Counted from the stretch's first letter, positions 1-8,634 are shown. The stretch is 64,000 nucleotides of DNA from Streptomyces sp. LBL (GCF_029893585.1 NZ_JARXYX010000046.1:1-64000), one strand, 5' to 3'. Translations and numbers: made by a program. The notes: generated by a model not told the origin, from the sequence alone.

Positions 1-38
1 AGCCCGCCAAGCCGTCGGTCAAGTAGACGCCATCGGCG

Positions 39-87
39 CCCGGGGCTGGGGAATTACGTGAACTCAGCCCCGGGGAAATACGTGAAC
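39..87. repeat. Direct repeat inside a hairpin at the window edge
   Basis: A 16-base repeat GGGGAAWTACGTGAAC occurs at 48-63 and 72-87 (period 24). A 10-base inverted repeat (CCCGGGGCTG at 39-48, CAGCCCCGGG at 65-74) encloses the first copy. Closely spaced repeated ends like this are typical of IS21-family termini, so it may be the end of an element lying left of the window. That assignment is inference. The IS5 transposase frame begins immediately to the right. Confidence 0.45.
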
Positions 88-95
88 GTCCACAG

Positions 96-794
96 CTGCA
101 ACTGCTGCGCTTCGGCTGCTCCTACGAGGCGATCGCCGACACGACCTGCTCGGCCACCACGCTCCGCAGCCGCCGCGACGAGTGGATACAACTCGGCGTG
201 TTCGCCCAGATCAAGCAGATCGCGCTGGACTCCTACGACCGAATCGTCGGCCTCGTCCTCGATCAGATCGCCGTGGACGGCTCCATCACCAAGGCGCCCG
301 GAGGCGGCGAGGTGGCCGGTCGCTCACCGGTCGACCGCGGCAAACAGGGCCTGAAACGCTCGGGCATGACGGACGGGTACGGCATTCCCCTGGGTCGTGT
401 CCTGGCCGGTGCCAACCGCCACGACTCCCCGTTGCTCGCCCCGACCCTTGACCGCCTGGACGACCTTGGGCCGTTACCCGACGACATCACCGTGCACCTG
501 GACGCCGGCTACGACTCGGACAAGACCCGCGCGCTGCTCAGCGAACGCGGCCTGCACGGGCGCATCGCGCACAAGGGGGAGAAGGCGCCCATCCAGGCCA
601 ATCAGCGCTGGCATGTCGAACGCACCCACGCCTGGCAGAACGCCTTCTATCGGCTTGCCCGCTGCTACGAGCGGCGCGCCACCGTCATCGACACCTTCTT
701 CGACCTCGCCGACACGATCATCATCGTGCGCAGTCTGATCCGGCAGGCATGGACCACACACCGCTGGGACACCCGTCCTCGACGCCCTCCATGA
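96..794 (+). pseudogene. IS5-family transposase, 5'-truncated
   Basis: The reading frame resembles the IS5-type transposases of actinobacteria from about position 96 (LQLLRFGCSYEAIAD) to the stop at 792-794. The first in-frame GTG, at 198, is an internal codon, so the native start is gone. The DDE core is still visible: an Asp in AVDGSITKAP, HLDAGYDSDKT for the second Asp, and HVERTHAW for the Glu. The C-terminal ending IRQAWTTHRWDTRP is intact. The frame upstream is open to 27 but encodes repeats rather than transposase. The copy cannot start normally and is probably dead. Confidence 0.8.
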
Positions 795-798
795 CTGA

Positions 799-1515
799 TC
801 ACCAGGGCACGGGCGTTCCGTCCCAGGAGAAGAAGCCACCGGTGGGGCCGTCGTCCGGCAGCAGGGCCAGGCGGAGGGCACCCTGCGCGGCCTCGGCCGG
901 ATCGCCGCTGGCAGCGGCGGCCCGGGGGTTGAGATCGGTGGCCCGCAGGCCGGGGGCGAGCGCGTTGACCTTGAAGCCGTCCTCGGCCAGCGTCTGGGCG
1001 TAGAAGACGGTGAGGGCGTTGAGGGCGGCCTTGGACGACCGGTAGGCGGCGCCGGCGCCGCTTCCCGGGGTGAACTGGGGGTTGGGGGTGGTGCTCCAGG
1101 TCAGCGATGCCGTGCCACTGGAGATGTTGACTATGCGCGGGCGCGGGGACCGGCGCAGGGCGGGCAGGAAGGCATTGGTCACCGCCACTACCCCGAACAC
1201 ATTGGTCTCGTATGTGCGCCGGTACTCCTCGACGCCGGTGTCGGTCGGCGGGGCGAGTGACGGCGAGATGCCGGCGTTGTTGACCAGCACGTCCAAGCGG
1301 TCCATCTGAGCCGCGGCCTGTGCGACGCCGTCGGGATCTGTCACGTCGAGGACCAGCAGACGGGCCGCGGCGCCGATCTCCTCGACGGCCCGCTGCCCGC
1401 GCCCGGGGTCACGGGATCCCACGTACACGGTGAGGCCCTCGGCGGCGAGCAGCCGGGCGATATGCTTGCCGATGCCCTTGTTGGCACCGGTAACCAGAGC
1501 TGTGCGTTCGTTCAT
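799..1515 (-). CDS. SDR-family NAD(P)-dependent oxidoreductase
   Basis: A 238-residue short-chain dehydrogenase/reductase. The N-terminal cofactor motif is TGANKGIG (about residues 9-16), followed by NNAG and the catalytic Ser-Tyr-Lys set (SSG, then YRSSK). The ATG at 1515 puts the Rossmann strand ALVTGA at the usual distance from the N-terminus; the open frame continues upstream but without family resemblance. It diverges from the MmyB-type regulator at 1587, a common pairing in Streptomyces in which the regulator controls the reductase. Its substrate cannot be read from sequence. The stop lies only a few bases from the IS5 remnant. Confidence 0.9.
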   Translation of the reverse strand: MNERTALVTGANKGIGKHIARLLAAEGLTVYVGSRDPGRGQRAVEEIGAAARLLVLDVTDPDGVAQAAAQMDRLDVLVNNAGISPSLAPPTDTGVEEYRRTYETNVFGVVAVTNAFLPALRRSPRPRIVNISSGTASLTWSTTPNPQFTPGSGAGAAYRSSKAALNALTVFYAQTLAEDGFKVNALAPGLRATDLNPRAAAASGDPAEAAQGALRLALLPDDGPTGGFFSWDGTPVPW

Positions 1516-1543
1516 GGCAACCACACTTCCCTGGTCGTGGGTG

Positions 1544-1570
1544 CCCTGCCAGGGACAGCCTGTACCAGGC
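1544..1570. promoter_or_regulatory. Paired palindromes between divergent SDR and MmyB genes
   Basis: CCCTGCCAGGG (1544-1554) and GCCTGTACCAGGC (1558-1570) are perfect palindromes with a shared CCTG/CAGG core. They lie in the 71-base gap between the two divergent starts. They are good candidates for the operator of the adjacent regulator. Confidence 0.5.
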
Positions 1571-1586
1571 AGTGGGAGGAGGCGAC

Positions 1587-2402
1587 ATGGCGCGGCAGGA
1601 GCTGGCGCACTACCTGCGGGACCGCCGGGCGGCCCTGCGTCCGCACGAGATCGGCCTGGCGGCGACGGGCACCGACCGCCGCACACCGGGTCTGCGCCGC
1701 GAAGAGGTGGCGGAGCTCGCCCACATGTCGGTCGACTACTACACGCGGCTGGAGCAGGCCCGGGGGCCGCGGCCATCGGCCCGGATCCTGGACGCGCTGG
1801 CCCGCGCGCTGCGGCTCACGCCGGCCGAGCGCAGCCATCTGTTCCGCCTGGCGGGTTCGAGCGCGCCGCCTGGCATCAGCGCCGTGCGGCGGGTGCGCCC
1901 GCACGTGGCCCGGATGCTGGAGAGGCTGCCGGAGACCGGTGCCATCGTCACTGACGCGGCGTACGACGTTGTCGCCTGGAACCCCCTGGCCCGGGCACTG
2001 CTCGGCGCCGACCTCGGAGGCGGGACGACGAACCTGGCCCGACGCCGCTTCCTGGGCCAGGGGCGGATGTACGGGAGCTCCAGCGCCGAGGAATTTGGGC
2101 ACATCGTGGTGGCGCGGCTGCGCCGGGCCGCGGACCGCTACCCGCATGACCCGCAGCTGGCCGCGCTGCTGGCCGAACTGCACGCCAGCAGTGAGGAGTT
2201 CCGGCAGATCTGGGAGGCGCGTCCAGTCCACGCTCCCGGGCATCGCACCAAGACCCTGGACCATCCGGAGGCCGGTACGCTGCGGTTGAACTGCGACGTC
2301 CTGCTCGTGCCCGAGGATGACCAGGAGGTTGTCCTGATGACGGCCGACCCCGGATCACCTGCCGTGCGGGCCCTGCGCAGGCTGGCCACGCAGGCGACCT
2401 GA
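1587..2402 (+). CDS. XRE-family regulator with MmyB-like ligand-binding domain
   Basis: A 271-residue protein. Residues about 5-75 form an XRE helix-turn-helix (GLRREEVAELAHMSVDYYTRLEQ). The rest matches the MmyB-like, PAS-related sensor domain (VAWNPLARALLG, then a YPHDPQLAALLAEL region). This family usually controls a neighbouring dehydrogenase in response to a small ligand. The ATG at 1587 is chosen over an upstream in-frame start at 1572 because GGGAGGAGG at 1574-1582 is an ideal ribosome-binding site. It is transcribed away from the SDR gene. Confidence 0.9.
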   Translation: MARQELAHYLRDRRAALRPHEIGLAATGTDRRTPGLRREEVAELAHMSVDYYTRLEQARGPRPSARILDALARALRLTPAERSHLFRLAGSSAPPGISAVRRVRPHVARMLERLPETGAIVTDAAYDVVAWNPLARALLGADLGGGTTNLARRRFLGQGRMYGSSSAEEFGHIVVARLRRAADRYPHDPQLAALLAELHASSEEFRQIWEARPVHAPGHRTKTLDHPEAGTLRLNCDVLLVPEDDQEVVLMTADPGSPAVRALRRLATQAT

Positions 2403-2645
2403 AACGAAGGATGCGCACAGGTCTCGACAACGGTCACAGAGCGTCGCAACTCAATAGTCACTCGGGCCTGTGCCCACCTTGATGCCGAGGCTTTCCACGC
2501 CGCCTATCCGCGCGGCCTCTTAAGGGCGCCACGTGTCCTCGCCCCTCCGTGGACACGAGCCGGCACGAGGCTCGCGCACACACCGGCTGGACAACGCGGG
2601 GTCTGGCATCCTCCTCAGATGCCCGAAGCCTGACGTGATGCCGGA

Positions 2646-3221
2646 CTACTCCGCCATGAGCCTCCCGATCCGGGTGGCGATCTCCTGCACGTCCGTCGAC
2701 AGGGCCTTCTTCTCGTCGAAGACCATCAGTTCCTCCTCGGTCGCTCCGGCCTCCATCCGGGCCAGCATGTCCTCGAGGTCGATGTCGTAGCCCACGGGGT
2801 TCTGCAGGTACAGCGGCGACTTCATGAACTCGATGGCTTGCTCGGCCGGGAACCGGTCGACGAAGCACTCGGCGTTGCCGCCGTCCGGGTCCCTGTAGTA
2901 CAGCGACATGGTCGGCCCGTGGTCGAGGGCGACGATGGGCTTGTGGCCGAGGTCTCGCATCCGCTCGTACTGCCGGATCAGGGCGTGGATACCGGGGTAG
3001 GTGTAGGCGAGGTGCACCAGACCGGGCCGGGTGCGGTCCTGCTTCTTGTCCTCCGCCAGCTTGCCGAAGCCGATGCGGTGGTGCTCGGAGTCGTAGGTCA
3101 TCGTCTTGAAGCCCGGCGAGTCGTAGGTGACCTCGCCGTCCAGCAGGTCGATGTACCACCGCATGAGCACTTCGGGCCGGTACGAATTGAGAACCGCGTG
3201 GGAGAACGCGCTCGGTTTCAT
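2646..3221 (-). CDS. VOC-family (glyoxalase/extradiol dioxygenase-like) protein
   Basis: A 191-residue vicinal-oxygen-chelate protein. Candidate metal ligands are His8 (FSHAV), the His in LVHLAY and the Glu in AECFVD, the H-H-E set used by extradiol dioxygenases and glyoxalases. The segment MSLYYRDPDGGNAE is the usual VOC C-terminal signature. It lies 33 bases downstream of two fumarylacetoacetate-hydrolase-like genes on the same strand. The three together suggest breakdown of an aromatic or dicarbonyl substrate, which is inference. The C-terminal 40 residues extend beyond the VOC fold. Confidence 0.8.
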   Translation of the reverse strand: MKPSAFSHAVLNSYRPEVLMRWYIDLLDGEVTYDSPGFKTMTYDSEHHRIGFGKLAEDKKQDRTRPGLVHLAYTYPGIHALIRQYERMRDLGHKPIVALDHGPTMSLYYRDPDGGNAECFVDRFPAEQAIEFMKSPLYLQNPVGYDIDLEDMLARMEAGATEEELMVFDEKKALSTDVQEIATRIGRLMAE

Positions 3222-3254
3222 GGTGGGTTCGCTCCTTCTGCTCTGTTGAACGGC

Positions 3255-4127
3255 TTACGGCACCGGGTGGACGGCTGCGTAGGGATTGACGGTCTGGACG
3301 CGGTTGCGCAGGACGCCGAGGCCCTCGATCTCGGCCTCGATGAGGTCTCCGGGCTGGTAGAACCCGTCAGGCACGCCGACGAATCCGCAGGTACCGGTGA
3401 ACACGGCATCCCCGGGCGCCAGGCGGCAGCGCAGGTCGGCCTCACGCAGGACGCGTTCGACCTTCCAGCTCATCGCGCTGGTGCGATCGTGCTGGGTGAC
3501 GGTGCCGTTGACGCGCATCACCATCTCCAGGTCGGGCTGGCCGTTGCCGCCGACCTCGTCCTTGGTGGTGATCCATGGGCCGATACCGGTGGCGTGGAAG
3601 GCCGACTTCGAACCCGGGAGGTCCATGCCGAGAAAGCTGGGACGCATGCCGCGGATGCAGGTGTCGTTGCCGACGGCGTAACCCAGCACCGCGGGCATGG
3701 GGTTGGCGCGGTCATCGACGGGGGCGCCGAGGACGACGACGAGTTCGAGCTCGTAGCAGAGCTGGGTCTGCGGCTGCGCTGCCTCGAGCCGGGCCCACTT
3801 GATCTCCTGCTCGGTGCCGATGATGGACTGCCGGGGCTTGTAGTAGAAGGGCGTGTCGATACCGGGCCAGGGCAGTACCCAGTTCGGGTAGTTGATGCCG
3901 GTGCCCACGATCTCGCTGCGCGGCGAGATCGGTGCGAGCAGCCTCACCGACTCCAGTGGCAGTGGGTCACCGGTGAGGCCGACAGCGGACAGCTCTCCGG
4001 CGGCGATCGCGGCGGCCCACTCCTCGAACGGTCCGCCGATGATCTGGACGGTGCTCGCTTCGGTGTTGACCGAGCCCCAGCGCTCCTGCGAACTGTCCCC
4101 GCGGTCGCAAAAACGTGCGATCTTCAT
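3255..4127 (-). CDS. Fumarylacetoacetate hydrolase family protein
   Basis: A 290-residue protein of the FAH family, which includes C-C hydrolases, decarboxylases and hydratases acting on dioxo acids. Family marks are GINYPNW after the N-terminal domain, a CYELELVVVLG strand carrying the acidic metal ligands, the GYAVGNDTCIR strand, and a C-terminal DAVFTGTCGFVG loop. It overlaps the next FAH gene by four bases (ATGA at 4124-4127), so translation is probably coupled. Two FAH paralogs in tandem may act on successive intermediates or form a heteromer. The exact reaction is unknown. Confidence 0.85.
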   Translation of the reverse strand: MKIARFCDRGDSSQERWGSVNTEASTVQIIGGPFEEWAAAIAAGELSAVGLTGDPLPLESVRLLAPISPRSEIVGTGINYPNWVLPWPGIDTPFYYKPRQSIIGTEQEIKWARLEAAQPQTQLCYELELVVVLGAPVDDRANPMPAVLGYAVGNDTCIRGMRPSFLGMDLPGSKSAFHATGIGPWITTKDEVGGNGQPDLEMVMRVNGTVTQHDRTSAMSWKVERVLREADLRCRLAPGDAVFTGTCGFVGVPDGFYQPGDLIEAEIEGLGVLRNRVQTVNPYAAVHPVP

Positions 4128-5041
4128 GTCTGCGGTCCTCCCACAGGAACGGGCAGTACGCCGGGAAGGGAACCCGCGCCGCCCCAGCGCTGGCTTTCGT
4201 GAACCGGGTACGGGTTGGTGTCCTGGACGTGGTTTCGCAGCACGCCGATGCCACTGATCTCCAGCTCCAGACGGTCGCCCGGCAGGGCGATGCCCTGATA
4301 GGGAGCCAGGTAGCCCGGAGTACCGGTGAGGAGGACGTCTCCGGTGGTCAGGACCATGCGGTGGAAGACCTCGCGGATGGTGTCGTCGAGGCTGAGCCGC
4401 ATCTCCTTGGTGCTGCCCTGCTGGACGACCGTGCCGTTGACTCGTGTCGTGAGGGTGTGGTCGGTCTGCTGCTCGAACTCGCCCCGGGTCACGATCCAGG
4501 GGCCGAGCGAGGAGCCCTGATAGCCCGACTTGGCTCCGAACAGATCCTCGCCGACGAAACTGGAGATGCCGTGTCGCAGCGTTCCGTCGTTGGCGATGGT
4601 GTAGCCGAGTACGGCGCCGAGCGGGTCGGTCTCGTCGATCTCAAGGGTGCCGAAGACCAGGGCCAGCTGGATCTCGTAGCCGTAGCGGGCCTGCGGCTGG
4701 ACGGAGATCAGGTCGGGGAAGCGGAGCGTTTCGCCAGGGTCGGTGATCGAGGACAACGGCTTGTTGTACACGGGGCCGTCCGAGCCTTCGGGCGGCACGA
4801 CGCCGCTGGTCCAGTTCAGACCGACACCGGCGATCTCACTGGTCGGCGCCAGAGGGGCCAGGAGTTTGACGGCACCGAGCGCGACCGGCTCGGCGTCGCT
4901 CTCGATCGCCGTCAGGTCACCCGAGGTGACTGCCGGGGCCCACTGCTCGAAGGCGCCGCGGATGCGGCGCACTGTCCCCGTATCCGGATCGACCACCCCC
5001 CAGCTCTTCTCGCCGGCGTACAGATATCGCGCGAGACGCAT
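4124..5041 (-). CDS. Fumarylacetoacetate hydrolase family protein
   Basis: A 305-residue FAH-family protein clearly paralogous to its downstream neighbour. It has GVGLNWTSG, a YEIQLALVFG strand with acidic ligands, GYTIANDGTLR, and GDVLLTGTPGYLAP near the C-terminus. It is the first gene of the FAH-FAH-VOC run. The start ATG at 5041 gives the standard N-terminus MRLARYLY. A 108-base gap separates it from the HIT-like gene upstream on the same strand. It probably belongs to the same catabolic set. Confidence 0.85.
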   Translation of the reverse strand: MRLARYLYAGEKSWGVVDPDTGTVRRIRGAFEQWAPAVTSGDLTAIESDAEPVALGAVKLLAPLAPTSEIAGVGLNWTSGVVPPEGSDGPVYNKPLSSITDPGETLRFPDLISVQPQARYGYEIQLALVFGTLEIDETDPLGAVLGYTIANDGTLRHGISSFVGEDLFGAKSGYQGSSLGPWIVTRGEFEQQTDHTLTTRVNGTVVQQGSTKEMRLSLDDTIREVFHRMVLTTGDVLLTGTPGYLAPYQGIALPGDRLELEISGIGVLRNHVQDTNPYPVHESQRWGGAGSLPGVLPVPVGGPQT

Positions 5042-5149
5042 GGTGAACTCCTTTGGGTGAACGAGATCCGAGACGTGTGAGGGGCCAGAGAGGCGACAAG
5101 GAAAGAGGAGCGCCAGGAGGCGACCGCTCGGCGCTTTTGCCGGCCGCCG

Positions 5150-5578
5150 TCAGCAGGGCAGGGTTCGGAAGGTCTCCCTTACGGCCTTGGCAACGCGGTT
5201 CGCCTCATCGGCGTCACTGAGTTCGGCCGCCTTGCCGAGGAGTGCCATGGCCCGCCAGTCCTCGGGGATCTGGGCGCCCCGGGCCATGACCAGGGCGTGG
5301 AAGTGTGGCGCGCTCTCACCGGCCGACAGGACGTACACCTTCTCGGCGTCCCCTGCCTGCCTGATCGCGGAGGAAAGCCGTGCGAGCAGCGGCCCGTACA
5401 GCTCGGCCTCGGCTTCGGTGAGCTCCCAGATCCCCTGGTTGTGGCGGTTGGTGCAGAGCAGAAACCAGCCGGGGACGGACATCGCCGCACTGGCCGTCCA
5501 GTGCTTGTCGCGATGAACGAGCTGGGCTTCCGCGGTGCTCTCGACCGTCTGGCAGATGGGACAACCCTCTTCCGGCAC
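5150..5578 (-). CDS. HIT-like hydrolase/transferase family protein
   Basis: A 142-residue protein resembling the HIT superfamily. It has an N-terminal CPIC knuckle and a HFHALVM motif near residue 92, where the usual third histidine of H-x-H-x-H is missing. Catalytic competence is therefore uncertain. The GTG at 5578 is preferred because AGGAGG lies eight bases upstream; longer in-frame extensions overlap the operator region and lack resemblance. It diverges from the TetR gene at 5792, whose two operators lie in the shared promoter, so it is the likely first gene of the repressed unit. Confidence 0.7.
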   Translation of the reverse strand: MPEEGCPICQTVESTAEAQLVHRDKHWTASAAMSVPGWFLLCTNRHNQGIWELTEAEAELYGPLLARLSSAIRQAGDAEKVYVLSAGESAPHFHALVMARGAQIPEDWRAMALLGKAAELSDADEANRVAKAVRETFRTLPC

Positions 5579-5704
5579 GGCGAACCTCCTGATGTGAGAT
5601 GTCGTCCGGGCACGCGGCCATGGCGAAGCCACAGTGGCGTTCCAGACGCACGGCAAGGGCAATCTGTCGGTGTGAAGGGGGCGATCCAACGCGCCGCCAC
5701 AGAG

Positions 5705-5787
5705 CCTTAAATAGAGAGACCAATCGCTCTGTTTAAGGTCTTGCCAAGGCGGCAACTTGTCAAGAGAGAGCACTCCCTCTATTTTGA
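5705..5787. promoter_or_regulatory. Two inverted-repeat operators for the adjacent TetR regulator
   Basis: Site 1 has 12-base arms CCTTAAATAGAG (5705-5716) and CTCTGTTTAAGG (5727-5738), with one mismatch and a 10-base spacer. Site 2 has 11-base arms at 5760-5770 and 5777-5787, with two mismatches. Its right arm, CTCTATTTTGA, repeats the same half-site logic. Both are AT-rich islands between the HIT-like gene and the TetR gene, so dual control of both directions is likely. Confidence 0.7.
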
Positions 5788-5791
5788 TTGC

Positions 5792-6433
5792 ATGGCTCGC
5801 GTATCCCAGGAACACCTCGACGCCCGGCGCCGGCAGATCCTCGACGGGGCCGCCCGCTGCTTCGCCCGCAGCGGCTTCCACGCCACGTCCATGCAGGACG
5901 TGCTGGACGAGGTCGGCCTCTCGAACGGAGCCTTCTACCGCTACTTCCGCAGCAAGGACGAACTGATCGCGGCGATCGCCACGGACGTGTTCACGTTCAC
6001 ACGCCTCACGTTCGAGAACGCCGCCCAGGCCGACCCGCTGCCGCCGGACGTGCTCCTCGGGCGCATTTTGCACGGGGTCTATGACAGTCGGCTGTCGGCG
6101 GCGCACCCGGACCGCCAGGGCCTCCCGCGCCTGGTCGTCCAGGTATGGGCCGAGACGCTGCGCAACCCCAAGCTGTTGGCCCTGCTCGGCGACGGCGACG
6201 ACGGGATGCGGGCCGCCTGGGCAAGGCTGATCCAGGCCTACCAGGAACAAGGGCGGATACACACCGATGTCTCCGCCGATCAGATAGCACGGACACTCAT
6301 CGTCGTGGGGCGCGGGTTCGCCCTGGAGAACGCGATGTTCGGTGATTTCGAAGTCGACGACCTGATCACCGGCCTGCGCGGGCTCATGGCCATGGTCGCC
6401 GTGGAGGACGGACAGGTGGCGCGGCGCGCCTGA
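5792..6433 (+). CDS. TetR/AcrR-family transcriptional regulator
   Basis: A 213-residue repressor. The N-terminal helix-turn-helix is residues about 8-55 (ARRRQILDGAARCFARSGF, then VLDEVGLSNGAFYRYFRSKDEL). The remaining helical part is the ligand-binding and dimerization domain. The ATG at 5792 directly follows operator site 2 and gives the standard family N-terminus; the in-frame start at 5741 would place the operators inside the coding region. It probably represses itself and the divergent HIT-FAH-FAH-VOC genes. An intermediate of that pathway is a plausible inducer. Confidence 0.88.
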   Translation: MARVSQEHLDARRRQILDGAARCFARSGFHATSMQDVLDEVGLSNGAFYRYFRSKDELIAAIATDVFTFTRLTFENAAQADPLPPDVLLGRILHGVYDSRLSAAHPDRQGLPRLVVQVWAETLRNPKLLALLGDGDDGMRAAWARLIQAYQEQGRIHTDVSADQIARTLIVVGRGFALENAMFGDFEVDDLITGLRGLMAMVAVEDGQVARRA

Positions 6434-6490
6434 GGCCGGCCGTGGCTGGAAGCCGGCCGAGTAAGCCGGCATGACGGCGCTGCTCTGCGC

Positions 6491-6598
6491 TTACCTTGTT
6501 GAACTCACCGAAAAGCCGAACGCTTTATCGAATTCCTGGAGCATGGAAGGCCCATCCTCAAGGGCCACGCTTATAGCCTGGGCTTCATCCATCAACAT
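6491..6598 (-). CDS. Possible 35-residue small protein
   Basis: A short frame beginning MLMDEAQAISVALEDG and ending FGFSVSSTR. It is preceded by CAGGAAGG at a workable distance (about 10 bases upstream of the ATG). The local base composition is clearly less GC-rich than in the neighbouring genes. The acidic first half and Ser/Thr-rich tail resemble a small signalling or RiPP precursor only superficially, and no processing enzyme is adjacent. It could equally be the remnant of a truncated gene, since an MFS fragment begins on the opposite strand 30 bases away. Confidence 0.3.
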   Translation of the reverse strand: MLMDEAQAISVALEDGPSMLQEFDKAFGFSVSSTR

Positions 6599-6627
6599 GG
6601 CTGAATACCTTCCTGTGACTCTCGTAG

Positions 6628-6927
6628 GTGAAGGCTGCGATTCCCCCCGCCTGTGAACCGATTCTGCAGGTGGTCTCCGAGCGCGCGCAGGACGCGGTCA
6701 AGGACTCCGTCTTCGGCGGCCTGGCCGTGGCCCGTGCGGCGAAATCCTCCTCGCTCGCCGACTCGGTGCGCTCCGCGTTCGTGCACGGCCTGGACGTGGT
6801 CCTGGTGGTATCCGGCGGCCTCGGCCTGCTCGGCGTACTGCTTGCCGTAGTGTGGCTGCCGCGCCATGTCGGTGCCGACACCGCCGAGCCCGCAGAATCT
6901 GAGCATGAAGCCGCAGACGCAGTCTGA
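6628..6927 (+). pseudogene. C-terminal fragment of an MFS (DHA2-type) drug transporter
   Basis: About 90 residues resembling the last transmembrane segment of EmrB/QacA-type efflux pumps. VRSAFVHGLDVVLVVSGGLG and the following LLGVLLAVVWLPRH form one hydrophobic helix and the usual cytoplasmic edge. An in-frame stop (6625-6627) precedes it, and no other transporter segments exist upstream. The fragment overlaps the start of the following TetR gene, an arrangement usual for a pump and its regulator. The pump has therefore been deleted and its regulator left behind. Confidence 0.7.
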
Positions 6928-7516
6928 CCAGGCCGCACCGGTGCCTGGCCTGAGAGAACGCAAGAAGGCCAGAACCAAGGCCGCAATCCAGCGGGAGGCG
7001 GTGCGGTTGTTCAGAGAACAGGGCTACACGGCCACGACCATCGAGCAGATCGCCGAGGCCGCCGAGGTCGCTCCCAGCACCGTCTTCCGCTACTTCGCGA
7101 CCAAGCAGGACCTGGTCTTCTCGCACGACTACGACCTGCCCTTCGCGATGATGTTCCAGGCACAGTCGCCCGATCTGACGCCGATTCAGGCCGAACGCCA
7201 GACGATCAGGTCGATGCTGAAGAACATCCCCGCGGAGGAACTGGCCCTGCAGCGGGAGCGGTGGGTGCTCATCATCTCCGAGCCGGAGCTGTGGGGCGCC
7301 AGCCTGGGCAACATGAGCCGGACCATGGAAGTCATGTCCGAGCAGGTGGCCAAGCGGGCCGGTCGCGCCCCGAGCGACGCCCCGGTGCGCGCCTACACCG
7401 GCGCGGTGTTCGGCGTGATGCTGCAGGTCTCCCTGGAGTGGGCGAAGGATCCGGAGATGGACTTCGCTGTGGCCTTGGACGAAGCGCTGTTCTGCCTGGA
7501 GGACCTGCGGCCCTGA
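6905..7516 (+). CDS. TetR/AcrR-family regulator (orphaned efflux regulator)
   Basis: A 203-residue TetR-type protein. The HTH is GYTATTIEQIAEAAEVAPST followed by VFRYFATKQDLV. The ligand domain resembles the acyl-CoA/MftR-type C-terminal fold. The ATG at 6905 (MKPQTQSDQ) is preferred, although an in-frame ATG at 6866 is possible; neither has a strong ribosome-binding site, consistent with coupling to the overlapping MFS frame. Its natural target was probably the MFS pump now reduced to a fragment upstream. Confidence 0.82.
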   Translation: MKPQTQSDQAAPVPGLRERKKARTKAAIQREAVRLFREQGYTATTIEQIAEAAEVAPSTVFRYFATKQDLVFSHDYDLPFAMMFQAQSPDLTPIQAERQTIRSMLKNIPAEELALQRERWVLIISEPELWGASLGNMSRTMEVMSEQVAKRAGRAPSDAPVRAYTGAVFGVMLQVSLEWAKDPEMDFAVALDEALFCLEDLRP

Positions 7517-7704
7517 CCGCGGGCCGACACTGATCCGACCCAAGACCGGGCACCGAACAGCCACCGCACAGCCACCGCACGGGGCGGGAGCAGCGACCTC
7601 ACCCCGACCGACAGCCGTACGCGGCGGTGCGCCCCCGCCTGCCGCGTACGGCGTCCTGAGAGTCCGGAACCATCCCCCGGCTGCCGCGCCAGGGACTTGA
7701 ACCA

Positions 7705-8254
7705 TCAGATGCCCGTGCGGGCCGGAGCCGCCGGGCGGTCCGTGCCCAAGGCGTCGGTGACGATGCCCGCTACCTGCTCCTGGCAGGCGTCGAGATAGAA
7801 GTGCCCACCGGGCAACACGCGCAGGTCGAAGGAGCCGCTGGTGCGCTCCCGCCAAGTGGCCGCCTCCTCGGGAGAGGTTCGCTCGTCCGCGTCCCCGATC
7901 AGCGCCGTGATCGGACAGCCGAGCCGCCCGGGACCCGGCGGCTCATAGGCTCCGACGGCCCGGTAGTCGGCCCGCAGCGCGGGCAGGACCAGGGCCTGCA
8001 GTTCCTCGCTGGCGAAGAACCTCTCATCGGTGCCGCCCAACGCCCGCAGGTGTACCAGGATGTCCCCGTCGCCAAAGACCTCCGCCGAGCCCTTCGGCCG
8101 GTAGGGCCGCGCGATCCCCCCGGAGGCGAACAGGCGCACAGAGCGGCCAGGACCGGCCGGACCCTGAAGCCGCCGCGCCACCTCGAAGGCCACGATGGCG
8201 CCCAGGCTGTGCCCAAACAGGGCGAAGGGCTTGCCGTCGGCGGGCAGCTGGTGT
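7705..8254 (-). pseudogene. Type II thioesterase, N-terminally truncated
   Basis: The frame encodes the catalytic part of a GrsT/RifR-like editing thioesterase. GHSLGA carries the nucleophile Ser, SVRLFASGGIAR follows, then GDADERTS with the Asp and LPGGHFYLD with the His. Resemblance begins abruptly near 8254 (LPADGKPFALFGHS); about 80 N-terminal residues and the start codon are missing. Such proteins remove misprimed acyl groups from polyketide or peptide synthases, but no synthase is nearby. The breakpoint abuts a low-complexity stretch without genes. Confidence 0.75.
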
Positions 8255-8553
8255 GATTCCGGGGTTCATAGTTGGTGTGGCAAGGGCGGCTTGAGCTGGG
8301 GTGTTGAGGTTTTTATGAGAATTGGCAGGGCGGGTTCTGGGTGCTGGATGGGGTGATGGTGGGGCTTCTGGCCTGGGGTTATTCGTGGTTGGTCGATAAC
8401 GGTGGCGGGGTGTTGGTGGTGGTCTCTGGAATTTTAAGGGCTGGTGCTGGTTTCCGCTGGTCAGCTGATGAGGCTCTCTGAAATCCCAGGGCTGCTCGTC
8501 GCCTCGGCCGATCCCGCGTTCTACGGAGTGAGGAGCCTCGACGAGCACTGCGC
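8255..8553. other. Gene-free stretch with strong strand asymmetry
   Basis: About 300 bases, markedly G/T-rich on the plus strand (C/A-rich on the minus strand), with no frame that looks coding. It begins exactly where the thioesterase breaks off. It is likely the non-coding end or scar of a lost mobile element, but no terminal repeat could be assigned. Confidence 0.4.
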
Positions 8554-8634
8554 GTGTCTTCGGCCAGCCTCACCGGCATGTCGGACGGACAAAATTCCAT
8601 AGGGGTCCCCGCAGCAGCCCTCTACGCTCTCGGC

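Noticed and set aside
2838-4202. 454-codon plus-strand frame through the VOC and FAH genes
   Set aside because: It is antisense to two well-supported enzymes and has no family resemblance; long antisense frames are common at this GC content.
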